This document shows positions 1 to 8,252 of a stretch of DNA of 24,819 nt, piece by piece. The stretch spans positions 1 to 24,819 of the forward strand of contig NZ_JACAOD020000015.1 of NCBI RefSeq assembly GCF_016876135.2, given 5' to 3'. Under the pieces are notes generated by a model, which saw nothing but the letters and a program-made list of their open reading frames with translations, did no database searches and was not told the DNA's origin. The position numbers and the translations under genes are program-made. This stretch comes from Candidatus Phytoplasma meliae (lineage in GTDB: Bacteria; Bacillota_I; Bacilli_A; Acholeplasmatales; Acholeplasmataceae). The first letter of the stretch is position 1. Each line of letters starts with the position of its first letter.

Positions 1-159
1 GTGCAACATTTAATAAAGCTATCTCATTCCAAAGAACTATGTGTGAATTTATCTAATCAAGCAAGACAAGCAGTTATATTTTATTCCCAAGAAAACTTTG
101 GAGCTAATATTTTAAAACTTTATCTTGATGTTGTAACAAAATATCAACAAAATAATTAA
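1..159 (+). CDS. C-terminal end of a probable glycosyltransferase (cut by window edge)
   Basis: The frame is open from the first base and ends in TAA, giving about 52 residues. The segment ARQAVIFYSQENFGANILKL resembles the last helices of GT-B glycosyltransferases, where a helix crosses back from the C-terminal to the N-terminal domain. Such enzymes in Mollicutes often glycosylate membrane diacylglycerol. The GTG at base 1 is simply the window edge and should not be taken as the start. Family assignment rests on a short tail, so it is tentative; the coding call itself is firmer. Confidence 0.5.
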   Translation: MQHLIKLSHSKELCVNLSNQARQAVIFYSQENFGANILKLYLDVVTKYQQNN

Positions 160-383
160 ATATTAATAAAAGTAATAAAAATTCACAATATTCAGTTTTT
201 TTGTATGATTTATAATTTTTTTTTGTATAATTGTAAATGGTATTGTTTTGTTTCCATCATTAAAAGTAAACAAAAGCAAACTTATAAATATCTTTTATGT
301 TATTTTTGTATTTTAGTTATATATGAAATATGTGAAAAGAAGAGTTTTTTTCTCTCGCCTGATTAATCTTGTAATTGATTTTT

Positions 384-497
384 GGGCAAATAGCACGCAA
401 ATATTTAATTTTTTTGAAATTAAATACATTTTTATTTTTAGTGCTATTATTTTTATTTTTAAGAGAAATGCTTTTTGAATAGGCATTTCTTTTTTTG
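384..497 (+). promoter_or_regulatory. Structured mRNA leader of the infC operon, L20-leader type
   Basis: A long-range helix can form between AATAGCAC (389-396) and GTGCTATT (441-448). It encloses a perfect nine-pair hairpin (403-411 with 417-425), and an intrinsic terminator follows at 462-497. This order of long-range helix, internal hairpin and terminator upstream of infC-rpmI-rplT matches the Firmicutes L20 leader, where ribosomal protein L20 binds the RNA and causes premature termination. The rest of the 160-604 gap holds A/T tracts and possible -10 boxes (TATAAT at 211 and 226) with no convincing -35. The assignment is from hand-drawn pairing, not a covariance model. Confidence 0.6.
462..497 (+). 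terminator. Attenuator terminator in the infC leader
   Basis: AGAAATGC (464-471) pairs with GCATTTCT (483-490), and flanking A and T residues extend the stem. A run of T follows at once. It lies about 108 bases before the infC start codon, so it would act as a regulated attenuator, not as the end of the upstream gene. Confidence 0.65.
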
Positions 498-604
498 TTT
501 ATTTCGCGATAATTTTTTGCAAAAAATGATTTCGATTAAAGCTTGCAATTTGTTAAGTTTTAGCAAAACACACACTTTATAAAAACAAAAAGGAGGATTT
601 AAAT

Positions 605-1147
605 ATTAAATTTCCTAAACCAAAATTAAAAAAAAGACCTAATAACACAGATTTATATAATGAGAAAATTCCACAAGGAAAATATTTAATCATTGATGAA
701 AAAGGAGAAAAATTAGGCATTTTGAACCAAAACGAAGCTTTAAAATTATCAGAACAAAAAGAAATTGATATTGTAGTAGTTAATGCTGATGCCGTTCCAA
801 TGGTGGCTCGTTTAATGAATTACCAAAAACATCGTTATAATCAACAGAAAAAAAATCGTGCAGCTAAAAAAAAGACTTCTATTAGTGTTTTAAAAGAAAT
901 TCGTTTAAACCCCACTATTGATACTCATGATTTAAATACTAAAGTAAAACAAATTCAAAAATTTTTAAAACAAGGTGATAAAGTGAAAATTAGCATGCGT
1001 TTTCGTGGTCGTATGATTAAAAATTACCAATTAGGAGAAACGATTTTACAAAAAATTATTAAAGATTTAACAAGTTTGAGTCAAATAGAAAGTCCTTTAA
1101 AATTACAAGGGAATCAATTTATAGTTACCTTGTCTCCTTTGAAATAA
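605..1147 (+). CDS. infC: Translation initiation factor IF-3
   Basis: IF-3 binds the 30S subunit, keeps 50S away and checks start-codon pairing. I place the start at ATT (605) because AGGAGG at 591-596 lies eight bases upstream and the frame then encodes the full N-terminal domain, including KYLIIDEKGEKLGIL. The first conventional start in this frame (TTG at 722) would delete that domain. The product is 180 residues, normal for the family: N domain roughly 1-80, lysine-rich linker helix, then the C domain with VLKEIRLNPTIDTHDLNTK and KVKISMRFRGR. An AUU start is a conserved feature of infC in many bacteria and lets IF-3 repress its own translation. It is first in the operon with rpmI and rplT. 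Confidence 0.95.
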   Translation: MKFPKPKLKKRPNNTDLYNEKIPQGKYLIIDEKGEKLGILNQNEALKLSEQKEIDIVVVNADAVPMVARLMNYQKHRYNQQKKNRAAKKKTSISVLKEIRLNPTIDTHDLNTKVKQIQKFLKQGDKVKISMRFRGRMIKNYQLGETILQKIIKDLTSLSQIESPLKLQGNQFIVTLSPLK

Positions 1148-1208
1148 AAATTATTGAAATTGGATTAAATTATTACAACTTAATTAAGAAAGGTCAAGCG
1201 ATTACCAA

Positions 1209-1406
1209 ATGATTAAAAAAAAATCCCATAGTGGTTTAAAAAAACGTATTAAAATCACTAAAAAGAAAAAAATATTAAGAGGTCATGCTTATAAAAATCA
1301 CCTTGCATCATCAAAAACTACTAAACAAAATAGACAATTAAGAGGCGTGGTATGTGTATCTGCTTCAGATTATAAAAGAATCAAGCCTCTTATTAGAGGT
1401 TTATAG
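1209..1406 (+). CDS. rpmI: 50S ribosomal protein L35
   Basis: The product has 65 residues, the usual size for L35, and is strongly basic. It begins MIKKKSHSGLKKRIKITKK and contains the family pattern RGHAYKNHLASSKTTKQNRQLRG. L35 is a small protein of the large subunit. It lies between infC and rplT, the standard order, with AGAAAGG (1187-1193) upstream as a ribosome binding site. Expression is expected to be set by the shared leader upstream of infC. Confidence 0.95.
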   Translation: MIKKKSHSGLKKRIKITKKKKILRGHAYKNHLASSKTTKQNRQLRGVVCVSASDYKRIKPLIRGL

Positions 1407-1420
1407 AAAGGATTTAGATT

Positions 1421-2209
1421 ATGGCTAAAATTAGTTTTACACCAGCAAGGCATCAACGTCGCAAAAAAGTTTTAAAAATGGCAAAAGGCTATTTTGGTTC
1501 TAAAAGCAATCTTTACAAAACAGCTCATGAACAAGTAATGCGTTCTTTACAGTATGCTTATAGAGATCGCAAACAAAGAAAAAGAGATTTTCGTAAATTA
1601 TGGATTTCTCGTATTAATGCAGGTTCTATGTTGTTGGGAATGAAATACTCTCGTTTTATGCACGGTCTTGCTTTAGCTAAAGTAGATGTTAATCGTAAAA
1701 TGTTAGCAGATTTAGCTTATCAACAACCAGATGTTTTTGCCCAATATGTTAAATTAGCGCAAGCATCTTTAGAACAATTAAAGCAAGAAACAAACATTAC
1801 TAAAAATACTCCAACAGTAGAAAGCAATCCTAAACAAGAGCAAATATCACAATCAAAGAGTCAAATAGAAAAACCAGCTATTAAAACAGATGTTTTAAAA
1901 ACTCAACAATCTACATCTCCTGTGCAAAATAAAGAATCTCAAAAGAGTGTAGTGTTGCCAAACCAAAATTCTGATGCAACCGTTAAATCGGATTCTAAAA
2001 AAGAAGCATCTACAGCAAAATCTAATCCATCTCACCCGATTTCTGCTAAGAAAAATAAACCTCTTGCTGCTAAATTGCCTTATGATAAATTATCTCAAAT
2101 GATACTTCCTGATTTAAGACAATTGGCCAAGCAACATCAAGTTGCTCAAGTTTATAAACTTAAAAAAAATGAAATTATTGATATTTTAACAAAAAAACTT
2201 ATTAAATAA
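1421..2209 (+). CDS. rplT: 50S ribosomal protein L20 with long C-terminal extension ending in a Rho_N/SAP-like segment
   Basis: Residues 1 to about 118 are a normal L20 ([20 protein letters not shown], then [13 protein letters not shown]), an early assembly protein of the 50S subunit and translational repressor of its own operon. The protein then continues to 262 residues. Residues about 119-215 are a low-complexity linker rich in Gln, Ser, Lys and Pro. The last 40 or so (around [20 protein letters not shown], then KNEIIDIL) look like a small helix-loop-helix nucleic-acid-binding fold of the Rho_N or SAP type. The extension is in frame and has normal codon use. What it does is unknown. It could add RNA or DNA contacts to the ribosome or help in autoregulation. 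The L20 call is firm; the C-terminal fold is a pattern-level inference. Confidence 0.95.
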   Translation: MAKISFTPARHQRRKKVLKMAKGYFGSKSNLYKTAHEQVMRSLQYAYRDRKQRKRDFRKLWISRINAGSMLLGMKYSRFMHGLALAKVDVNRKMLADLAYQQPDVFAQYVKLAQASLEQLKQETNITKNTPTVESNPKQEQISQSKSQIEKPAIKTDVLKTQQSTSPVQNKESQKSVVLPNQNSDATVKSDSKKEASTAKSNPSHPISAKKNKPLAAKLPYDKLSQMILPDLRQLAKQHQVAQVYKLKKNEIIDILTKKLIK

Positions 2210-2235
2210 AATTATTATACCCTTTCGTGTTATAA

Positions 2236-2285
2236 AAATAAATATTTTTGGGTTTTTTAAGGCAAATAATATTTATTTGTATTTT
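2236..2285 (+). terminator. Probable terminator of the infC-rpmI-rplT operon
   Basis: AAATAAATATT (2236-2246) is the exact reverse complement of AATATTTATTT (2268-2278), and a T-rich stretch follows. The stem is all A:T and the loop is long, so it is probably weak. Confidence 0.4.
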
Positions 2286-2319
2286 ATTATTTTTTAAAAA
2301 AAAGTAAGGAGTAGATGAC

Positions 2320-2949
2320 ATGAATCAAACAAAAAAAAGAACAAAGTTTAATTTAGGCTCTATTTTATTAGCTATTTTATTTCTTGCAGTGGCATGTTTT
2401 TGTTATTTTGACAGTAATAATTTTAAGGTTCCAGGAACAACTAAGTCAATACGTTTAGGAGATGTTTTTTTAGGAATTTTTTTACTTTTATTTACTTATT
2501 TAATGGTTTTTCAAAAATATAAAAAAACTCTTGGAAGAACGCGTTTTATTTTTGCTTTTGAAACCTTGTTATTTGTGTTAATTATTTTAACAGGTTTTTT
2601 GCTTCCAGGATTATCTATTTTAAACGTTGATCAACTTCACCGCGATTATCGTTTAATGCGTTTTTTTACTGATTTCAATAAATGTTTGGCTATCCTTTTT
2701 TTATTACATGGTTTGATTAACTTATATGTTGAATATTTCAAAAAAGATAATATTTATTTGTTTACTTTATATCTTTTAATGTTTAGCCTTGGTTGTTATG
2801 GTCTAAATACTCCTATATTTCAAAACGCTAGAGCCATTATTTTAAAAACATTAGCTTTGTTATCTTTTATAAAATTTCTTTATTTAATTTTTATAGAAAT
2901 CAAAAAAATGAAAAATCATGTTTCTTATGATAAACACAAGGGGTTTTAA
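2320..2949 (+). CDS. Six-helix integral membrane protein, function unknown
   Basis: I do not recognise this 209-residue protein. It has a basic N-terminus (MNQTKKRTKFN) and about six hydrophobic segments: near residues 12-30, 43-63, 72-97, 117-136, 142-165 and 170-190. It ends in a basic, hydrophilic tail, so both ends are probably cytoplasmic. No charged residues inside the helices point to a transporter mechanism. TAAGGAG lies ahead of the ATG. The M42 peptidase gene begins three bases after its stop, so the two are very likely co-transcribed and coupled in translation. That may mean a role around peptide or amino-acid use, but this is only context. Confidence 0.8.
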   Translation: MNQTKKRTKFNLGSILLAILFLAVACFCYFDSNNFKVPGTTKSIRLGDVFLGIFLLLFTYLMVFQKYKKTLGRTRFIFAFETLLFVLIILTGFLLPGLSILNVDQLHRDYRLMRFFTDFNKCLAILFLLHGLINLYVEYFKKDNIYLFTLYLLMFSLGCYGLNTPIFQNARAIILKTLALLSFIKFLYLIFIEIKKMKNHVSYDKHKGF

Positions 2950-2952
2950 AAA

Positions 2953-4011
2953 ATGAGTGATTTAGTTACTTTGTTAAAAGATTTATCCATGTTAAACGGT
3001 ATTCCTGGTCAAGAAAAAGAAGTTTCTAAATATGTTGTTAATCAAATTAAAAATAAAGTAGATGCTATTGAATATGATAATTTGGGTTCTGTAATTGCTA
3101 GCAAAGGAGCTTCAGGCCCTCGAATTATGTTTGCAGGTCATTTAGATGAAATTGGTTTAGTAGTGACTCAAATTACTCCTGAAGGATTTTTAAAATTCCA
3201 AACTCTTGGAGGTTGGTTTTCGCAAGTAATGTTAGCTCAAGTTTGGAACGTTCATGCTTCACAAGGGACTTTAAAAGCAGTTACTGGTTGCAAACCACCA
3301 CATATTATGACTTTTCATGAAAGAAATCGTATGGTAGAAATTTCTTCAATGTATTTAGATATTGGCGTTGCAACTAAAGAAGAAGCTTTAAAATTAGGCG
3401 TTCGCATTGGAGATATGGTAACCCCTTATGTTGAATTTAACTCTTTAGCTAATTCAGATTATTTATTAGGAAAAGCTTTGGATAATCGTGTGGGAGTGGC
3501 AATTATTATGCAAATTTTGGCAAACATTAAACCGGTTAATAATCAGTTTTTTGGTGCTTTCACCGTTCAAGAAGAAGTGGGTTTACGTGGAGCAAAAACT
3601 AGCGCTCATAAAATCCATCCTCAAATTGCTATTGCTGTTGATACCGGTATTGCCAATGATGTTCCAGGTGGCGATAAAGAAGGCCACACCCTAGGTAAAG
3701 GACCGCAAGTTTTAGTTTATGATGGTGGGTTAATAGCGCACCGAGGGTTGCGTAAATTAGTTTTAGAAGTTGCTGAAAAAAATCAAATTCCTATCCAAGA
3801 AGTTGGCGGTAGTGGTGGAAGCACTGATGCTGCAACAATGCATTTAGTGCACGAAGGGGCAGCGGCTTTATCATTGTGTGTTCCTGTTCGCTATATTCAT
3901 TCTCATGCTTCCATAGTACATAAGCAAGATATCCAAAATACTATTAAACTTTTAACTTTATTGGTTAATCAATTAGATGAAACAAAAATACAAGAAATTT
4001 TATTTCAATAA
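2953..4011 (+). CDS. M42 family metallo-aminopeptidase (glutamyl aminopeptidase/FrvX type)
   Basis: M42 enzymes are cytosolic di-metal aminopeptidases that form large tetrahedral assemblies and finish the breakdown of peptides. All family ligand motifs can be placed in the 352 residues: His63 and Asp65 in AGHLDEIGLV, the bridging Asp177 in ALDNRVG, the catalytic pair Glu207-Glu208 in TVQEEVGLRGAK, Asp230 in AVDTG and His316 in RYIHSH. Length is typical. The ribosome binding site (AAGGGG) lies inside the end of the upstream membrane gene. For an amino-acid-importing parasite, peptide recycling is a sensible role. Some family members were once annotated as endoglucanases; the motifs favour peptidase. 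Confidence 0.92.
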   Translation: MSDLVTLLKDLSMLNGIPGQEKEVSKYVVNQIKNKVDAIEYDNLGSVIASKGASGPRIMFAGHLDEIGLVVTQITPEGFLKFQTLGGWFSQVMLAQVWNVHASQGTLKAVTGCKPPHIMTFHERNRMVEISSMYLDIGVATKEEALKLGVRIGDMVTPYVEFNSLANSDYLLGKALDNRVGVAIIMQILANIKPVNNQFFGAFTVQEEVGLRGAKTSAHKIHPQIAIAVDTGIANDVPGGDKEGHTLGKGPQVLVYDGGLIAHRGLRKLVLEVAEKNQIPIQEVGGSGGSTDAATMHLVHEGAAALSLCVPVRYIHSHASIVHKQDIQNTIKLLTLLVNQLDETKIQEILFQ

Positions 4012-4045
4012 ATCATTACCACCAAAATTAAATTAATTTTAATTA

Positions 4046-4088
4046 ACAAACTAAATTATTGTCATTAATAATTTAGTTTGTTTCTTTT
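4046..4088 (+). terminator. Strong intrinsic terminator after the M42 peptidase gene
   Basis: ACAAACTAAATTATT (4046-4060) and AATAATTTAGTTTGT (4067-4081) form a perfect 15-pair stem with a six-base loop, followed by a T-rich tail. It closes the membrane-protein/M42 unit. Confidence 0.75.
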
Positions 4089-4123
4089 AAATATAAGATA
4101 ATTTTATTTTAATTATAAATGTA

Positions 4124-4153
4124 TTACCTAAAACATGTTTTTTAGAGTATAAT
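4124..4153 (+). promoter_or_regulatory. Probable promoter for acpP
   Basis: A perfect -10 box, TATAAT, is at 4148-4153. The best -35 is weak (TTACCT at 4124, 18-base spacer). It lies between the upstream terminator and acpP. Confidence 0.5.
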
Positions 4154-4196
4154 ATTATTAAGTGATTATTTCTTTTTGAAGGAGAAATGTAAAATA

Positions 4197-4427
4197 ATGA
4201 TTTTAGAAAAAATTAAAACTTTAATTGCTACTCAATTATCTTTGGAACCTAATATAATTACTTTAAAAACACGTTTTAAAGAAGATTTAGGACTTGATTC
4301 ACTTGATGCTTTAGAATTAGCAATGGAAGTAGAAAAAATATTCAACATTAGCATTAGTGATGTTGTTTTACAAAATTTCAAAACAGTGGAAGATATAGTA
4401 GTCTATATCACTAACAATACTTCTTAA
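4197..4427 (+). CDS. acpP: Acyl carrier protein
   Basis: ACP carries acyl chains on a phosphopantetheine arm attached to the serine of a DSL motif. Here it is Ser35 in LGLDSLDALEL. The 76-residue acidic protein has the expected helices and length. I chose the ATG at 4197 because AAGGAGA (4179-4185) precedes it; the in-frame TTG at 4176 lies upstream of that site and would add a basic, unrelated tail. Phytoplasmas lack most fatty-acid synthesis genes, so ACP here may serve acyl transfer in phospholipid assembly; that is inference. It stands alone between its own terminator-promoter region and leuS. Confidence 0.93.
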   Translation: MILEKIKTLIATQLSLEPNIITLKTRFKEDLGLDSLDALELAMEVEKIFNISISDVVLQNFKTVEDIVVYITNNTS

Positions 4428-4460
4428 TTTTGATAGCATTATTTCCATAAATATTTGATT

Positions 4461-4489
4461 TTTTCAGATTGAATTTTTGTGGCTATAAT
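4461..4489 (+). promoter_or_regulatory. Possible promoter for leuS
   Basis: TATAAT at 4484-4489 lies 17 bases after a poor -35 (TTTTCA, 4461-4466). It is about 66 bases upstream of the GTG start chosen for leuS. Confidence 0.4.
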
Positions 4490-4555
4490 GAAATTTTTAA
4501 CTTTTGCAATATTAATGATAAAATTAACAAAATAACAATTAGAAGGTTTTTAATA

Positions 4556-7018
4556 GTGACTAAGTTAAATTATGATTTTAAAAAAATAGAACATAAATGG
4601 CAACTCTATTGGCAACAAAATAAAGTTTTTAAAACTCAAAACGATTATAATAAAAAAAAATTTTATTGTTTAGATATGTTTCCTTATCCTTCTTCAGAAG
4701 GGTTGCATATTGGACATATCGAAGGTTACACCGCCACTGATATTATGAGTCGTTTTAAAAGGATGCAACAATATAATGTTTTTCATCCTTTTGGATGGGA
4801 TTCTTTTGGTTTGCCAGCAGAACAATATGCTTTAAATACTGGTAAAAATCCTAGAACTTTTACTTATGACAATATCAGTAATTTCAAAAAACAAATTCAA
4901 AGTATGGGAAAAGCTGTTGATTGGGATAAAGAATTAGCAACTTCTGACTCTTATTTTTATAAGTGGACTCAATGGATTTTTAAAAAACTTTATGAAAATA
5001 AATTGGCTGTTTTAGAAAATATAGAAGTAAATTTTTGTCCTAAATTAGGTACTGTTTTGGCCAACGAAGAAGTGATTTCCAATGAACAAGGTCTTTTTTC
5101 AGAACGAGGGAATCACCCTATTATCAAAAAAAAGATGCAACAATGGGTTTTAAAAATTACTAATTATGCAGAAAGACTTTTAAATGATTTAGAATTAGTG
5201 GATTGGCCTGATAATCTTAAGGAAATGCAAATTAATTGGATTGGTAAAACTTCAGGAGTGCTTGTTTCTTTTACTTCTTCTCAACAAAATATTTGTTTAA
5301 AAGCTTTTACTACGCGCCCTGATACTCTTTTTGGTGTTACTTTTTTAGTTATTTCTCCTGAACATCCATTAGTGCCCCAACTTACTACTAAACAACAACA
5401 GCAACAAGTTAATGATTATTTAACATATGTGAAACAAAAAAAAGATTTAGAAAGAAGTGTCAATAAAGAAAAAACTGGTGTTTTTACTGGAAGTTACACT
5501 ATCAACCCTTGCAATAATCAAAAAATCCCTATTTGGATTGCTGATTATGTTTTACCTCATTTTGGTACAGGGATTTTAATGGCAGTCCCTTGCCATGATC
5601 AAAGAGATTTTGAATTTGCTCAAAAATATAATTTAAAAATGATTCCAGTCATTCAAGCTCCTGCTACTTATTATCTTTCTTCTGAAGAAAATAACTCAAA
5701 TAATCAAATGATTAAAGCTTTTGAAGGAGATGGCATACACATTAATAGTGTTTTTTTAAATGGTCTCGACAACAAACAAGCACAAACTAAAATGATTCAA
5801 TTTCTTCAAAAACACCATCTTGGCGATCTACATCATACTTATAAATTACATGATTGGGTTTTTTCGCGTCAAAGATATTGGGGCGAACCGTTCCCTATTT
5901 TTTATGATAGCGCTAACAACATTCATACTATTGACGACTCCCTTTTGCCTTTAGAATTGCCTATTTTAGATAAAATCACTCCTTCAGGAACAGGAGAATC
6001 TCCTTTATCGAAAGCATATTTTTGGTTATATTTTGAAAAAAATGGTCAAAAATATCGTAGAGATTCTAACACTATGCCTCAATTAGCAGGTAGTTCTTGG
6101 TATTATATTGGTTATATTTTAAAAAACTATTTAGGAATGATTCCTTTAAATACCGTTAAAGCTAAAAAATTACTAGATTATTTTTTGCCAGTTGATTTAT
6201 ATGTTGGCGGCGCAGAACATGCTGTAGGTCATTTATTGTATGCTCGTTTTTGGCATAAATTTTTATATGATTTAGGATTAGTTTCTTTGAAAGAGCCGTT
6301 TCAAAAATTAGTCAATCAAGGTATTATTTTAGGACATGATCATACTAAAATGTCTAAATCTAAAGGCAATGGCGTTAGCGCTTCTGGTATGCTTGATAAA
6401 TGTGGTGCTGATGTTTTAAGACTTTATGTGATGTTTATGGGACCTTTAGAAGAGATTAAAAGTTGGCATGAAAAAGGTTTAAAAGGCATCCAGCGTTTTT
6501 TAAACAGAGTTTATCATATGTTTTCTTTTGAAATAACTAATCAAAATCAAGCAAGTTTAGAACCTTTCTTACATCAAACAATTAAACAAGTGACTCAAGA
6601 TTATGAGAAATTAAAGTTTAATAAAGTTATTAGTCAATTAATGATTTTCGTTAATCAGGTTTATCAAAGGCATCAAATAGGAAAAAAGCAAATTCAAATT
6701 TTTTTACAATTATTAAACCCCATTGCCCCTCATATTACTGAAGAAATGAATCAAGTTCTTTTAAAAAACGATCAACAATTAGTAAATATGGAATGGCCTT
6801 CATATGATCTTCGATATTTACAAACAAAAGAATGCAAAGTAGTAATTCAAGTAAATGGCAAAATAAGAACGGTTTTAGAAATATCTTGTAACACCCCTTT
6901 AGAACAAATTAAAGCTTTAGCTTTGAAAGAACCAAAAGTACATCAATTCATTTATCAAAAAAATATTGTTAAAATGATTTACATTTCTAATAAAGTGTTA
7001 AATATAATAGTTGCTTAA
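4556..7018 (+). CDS. leuS: Leucyl-tRNA synthetase with editing domain
   Basis: LeuRS charges tRNA-Leu. The class I signatures are HIGH (residues 51-54) and KMSKS (598-602). The CP1 editing domain, which hydrolyses mischarged tRNA, is present: TTRPDTLFG from about residue 252 and HDQRD at 347-351, where Asp348 should be the editing aspartate. The base before it is Cys346, where many LeuRS have Gly. The C-terminal tRNA-binding domain ([14 protein letters not shown]) is complete, giving 820 residues, a typical size. Editing is therefore retained, unlike in some mycoplasmas that have lost it. I chose the GTG at 4556 because AGAAGG (4541-4546) is well spaced and [15 protein letters not shown] is the usual start; an upstream in-frame extension from 4469 has no family resemblance. 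Confidence 0.95.
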   Translation: MTKLNYDFKKIEHKWQLYWQQNKVFKTQNDYNKKKFYCLDMFPYPSSEGLHIGHIEGYTATDIMSRFKRMQQYNVFHPFGWDSFGLPAEQYALNTGKNPRTFTYDNISNFKKQIQSMGKAVDWDKELATSDSYFYKWTQWIFKKLYENKLAVLENIEVNFCPKLGTVLANEEVISNEQGLFSERGNHPIIKKKMQQWVLKITNYAERLLNDLELVDWPDNLKEMQINWIGKTSGVLVSFTSSQQNICLKAFTTRPDTLFGVTFLVISPEHPLVPQLTTKQQQQQVNDYLTYVKQKKDLERSVNKEKTGVFTGSYTINPCNNQKIPIWIADYVLPHFGTGILMAVPCHDQRDFEFAQKYNLKMIPVIQAPATYYLSSEENNSNNQMIKAFEGDGIHINSVFLNGLDNKQAQTKMIQFLQKHHLGDLHHTYKLHDWVFSRQRYWGEPFPIFYDSANNIHTIDDSLLPLELPILDKITPSGTGESPLSKAYFWLYFEKNGQKYRRDSNTMPQLAGSSWYYIGYILKNYLGMIPLNTVKAKKLLDYFLPVDLYVGGAEHAVGHLLYARFWHKFLYDLGLVSLKEPFQKLVNQGIILGHDHTKMSKSKGNGVSASGMLDKCGADVLRLYVMFMGPLEEIKSWHEKGLKGIQRFLNRVYHMFSFEITNQNQASLEPFLHQTIKQVTQDYEKLKFNKVISQLMIFVNQVYQRHQIGKKQIQIFLQLLNPIAPHITEEMNQVLLKNDQQLVNMEWPSYDLRYLQTKECKVVIQVNGKIRTVLEISCNTPLEQIKALALKEPKVHQFIYQKNIVKMIYISNKVLNIIVA

Positions 7019-7019
7019 T

Positions 7020-7046
7020 GAAAATTATTTGATAATTTTCTTTGTT
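7020..7046 (+). terminator. Weak terminator after leuS
   Basis: GAAAATTAT (7020-7028) pairs exactly with ATAATTTTC (7032-7040) across a three-base loop, followed by TTTGTT. Apart from its end pair, the stem is all A:T. No clear signal was seen in the rest of the 200-base gap before gmk. Confidence 0.4.
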
Positions 7047-7218
7047 AATTGCAATTTTAGCAATAATTTTATTTTTTTCTTAAATTTTTTTTGTAGTTCT
7101 TCAAAATAATTTATTTAATGGTTTGATTTTTTTATTTCTGAAATATCCTAAAAATCTAAAAAATAAAAAATATCAAAAGTTACATCAAAATTTTGAAGAA
7201 AGAAAAAGGTAATTTAAC

Positions 7219-7857
7219 ATGAAATTAAATAAAAAAGGACTTTTAATAGTACTTTCAGGACCTTCAGGAGTGGGGAAAGCCACTGTTAGAAAAGCTTTAT
7301 TTGAAATGACTAATCATAACTTTGTTTATTCTATTTCAGCCACTACAAGGTCGCCTCGTTTAGGCGAACAAGAAGGCAAAGACTATTATTTTCTAACTAA
7401 AGAAGAATTTGAATTAGGCATCAAAAAGAATCAATTTTTAGAATGGGCCAAATTTATTGATTATTATTATGGCACTCCACGTCAACAAATTCAAGATTAT
7501 TTAAAAGCAGGTAAAGAAGTTTTTTTAGAAATAGAAGTAGAAGGGGCCACTCAATTAAGAAAAAAAAGAATTCCTAATGCTGTTTTTATTTTTTTAGTGC
7601 CGCCAGAAAAAAAAGCTCTTTATGAACGTTTAAAAAAGAGAGGGACTGAAGCTCCAGAAAACATTAATAAAAGAATTATGAAGGCTAATAAAGAATTTCC
7701 ATTGGCTTATAAATATGATTATATCGTGGTTAACGATGATGTTGCAAACGCTGCTGATCGCATTATTGCCATTATTAGGGCTGAACACGCCAAAACAAAA
7801 CGTAGTATTCGCAATTATTTAAAAATTTTGGAGGATAACGGTTATGCCGAACAATAA
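7219..7857 (+). CDS. gmk: Guanylate kinase
   Basis: Guanylate kinase converts GMP to GDP with ATP, an essential step when nucleotides are salvaged. The P-loop GPSGVGKA is at residues 14-21; the usual Gly after Lys is Ala here, a mild change. GMP-binding motifs follow: TTRSPRLGEQEGKDYYFLTK and the acidic EVEGATQLRKK. The 212-residue length is normal. The last 14 bases overlap rpoZ, whose ribosome binding site TTGGAGG lies inside gmk, so the two are translationally linked. The gmk-rpoZ pairing is common in bacteria. Confidence 0.95.
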   Translation: MKLNKKGLLIVLSGPSGVGKATVRKALFEMTNHNFVYSISATTRSPRLGEQEGKDYYFLTKEEFELGIKKNQFLEWAKFIDYYYGTPRQQIQDYLKAGKEVFLEIEVEGATQLRKKRIPNAVFIFLVPPEKKALYERLKKRGTEAPENINKRIMKANKEFPLAYKYDYIVVNDDVANAADRIIAIIRAEHAKTKRSIRNYLKILEDNGYAEQ

Positions 7858-8068
7858 AAAAATCAATAAGGATGGGTTAAGTTACCCTTCTATTGACAAA
7901 TTATTAGATAAAATTAATTCTAAATATAAATTAGTACATGTTTCAAGTCAAATAGCACATATACTCGAAACTCAAAAAAAAACATTACCAGATTGTTTAT
8001 GTCATAAAGAAGTTGGTAAAGCTTTAGAAGAAATCATTCACGACAAAGTAGAATTTGTCTTTAAATAA
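7844..8068 (+). CDS. rpoZ: RNA polymerase omega subunit
   Basis: Omega helps assemble the beta-prime subunit into RNA polymerase. The 74 residues carry the family patterns PSIDKLLDKINSKYKLVHVS near the start and KEVGKALEEI towards the end. It starts inside gmk (14-base overlap) behind GGAGG, and a strong terminator follows. The usual ARARQL-type segment is altered to SSQIAHIL, so the copy is diverged but complete. Confidence 0.9.
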   Translation: MPNNKKINKDGLSYPSIDKLLDKINSKYKLVHVSSQIAHILETQKKTLPDCLCHKEVGKALEEIIHDKVEFVFK

Positions 8069-8116
8069 AAAAATATCATTAATTTACCAAATTAAATACA
8101 TATTGTTTTTTTAAAA

Positions 8117-8165
8117 AATAGTTAAATTACAATGCTGATTTGTAATTTAACTATTATTATTTTAT
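8117..8165 (+). terminator. Intrinsic terminator after gmk-rpoZ
   Basis: AATAGTTAAATTACAA (8117-8132) and TTGTAATTTAACTATT (8140-8155) form a perfect 16-pair stem with a seven-base loop, followed by a T-rich tail. Confidence 0.75.
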
Positions 8166-8252
8166 ACCCTAATAAAATCAATCAATAACTAATTCTAAAA
8201 ATTATTGATATATCAAAAAAATATTTTTATCATCTTTTCAAAGGAGCAAATA

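Noticed and set aside
3488..3694. Second plus-strand frame inside the M42 peptidase gene
   Set aside because: It lies wholly within the peptidase gene, in another frame, and has no ribosome binding site.
4469..4555. N-terminal extension of LeuRS
   Set aside because: No family resemblance, and the GTG at 4556 has a proper ribosome binding site.
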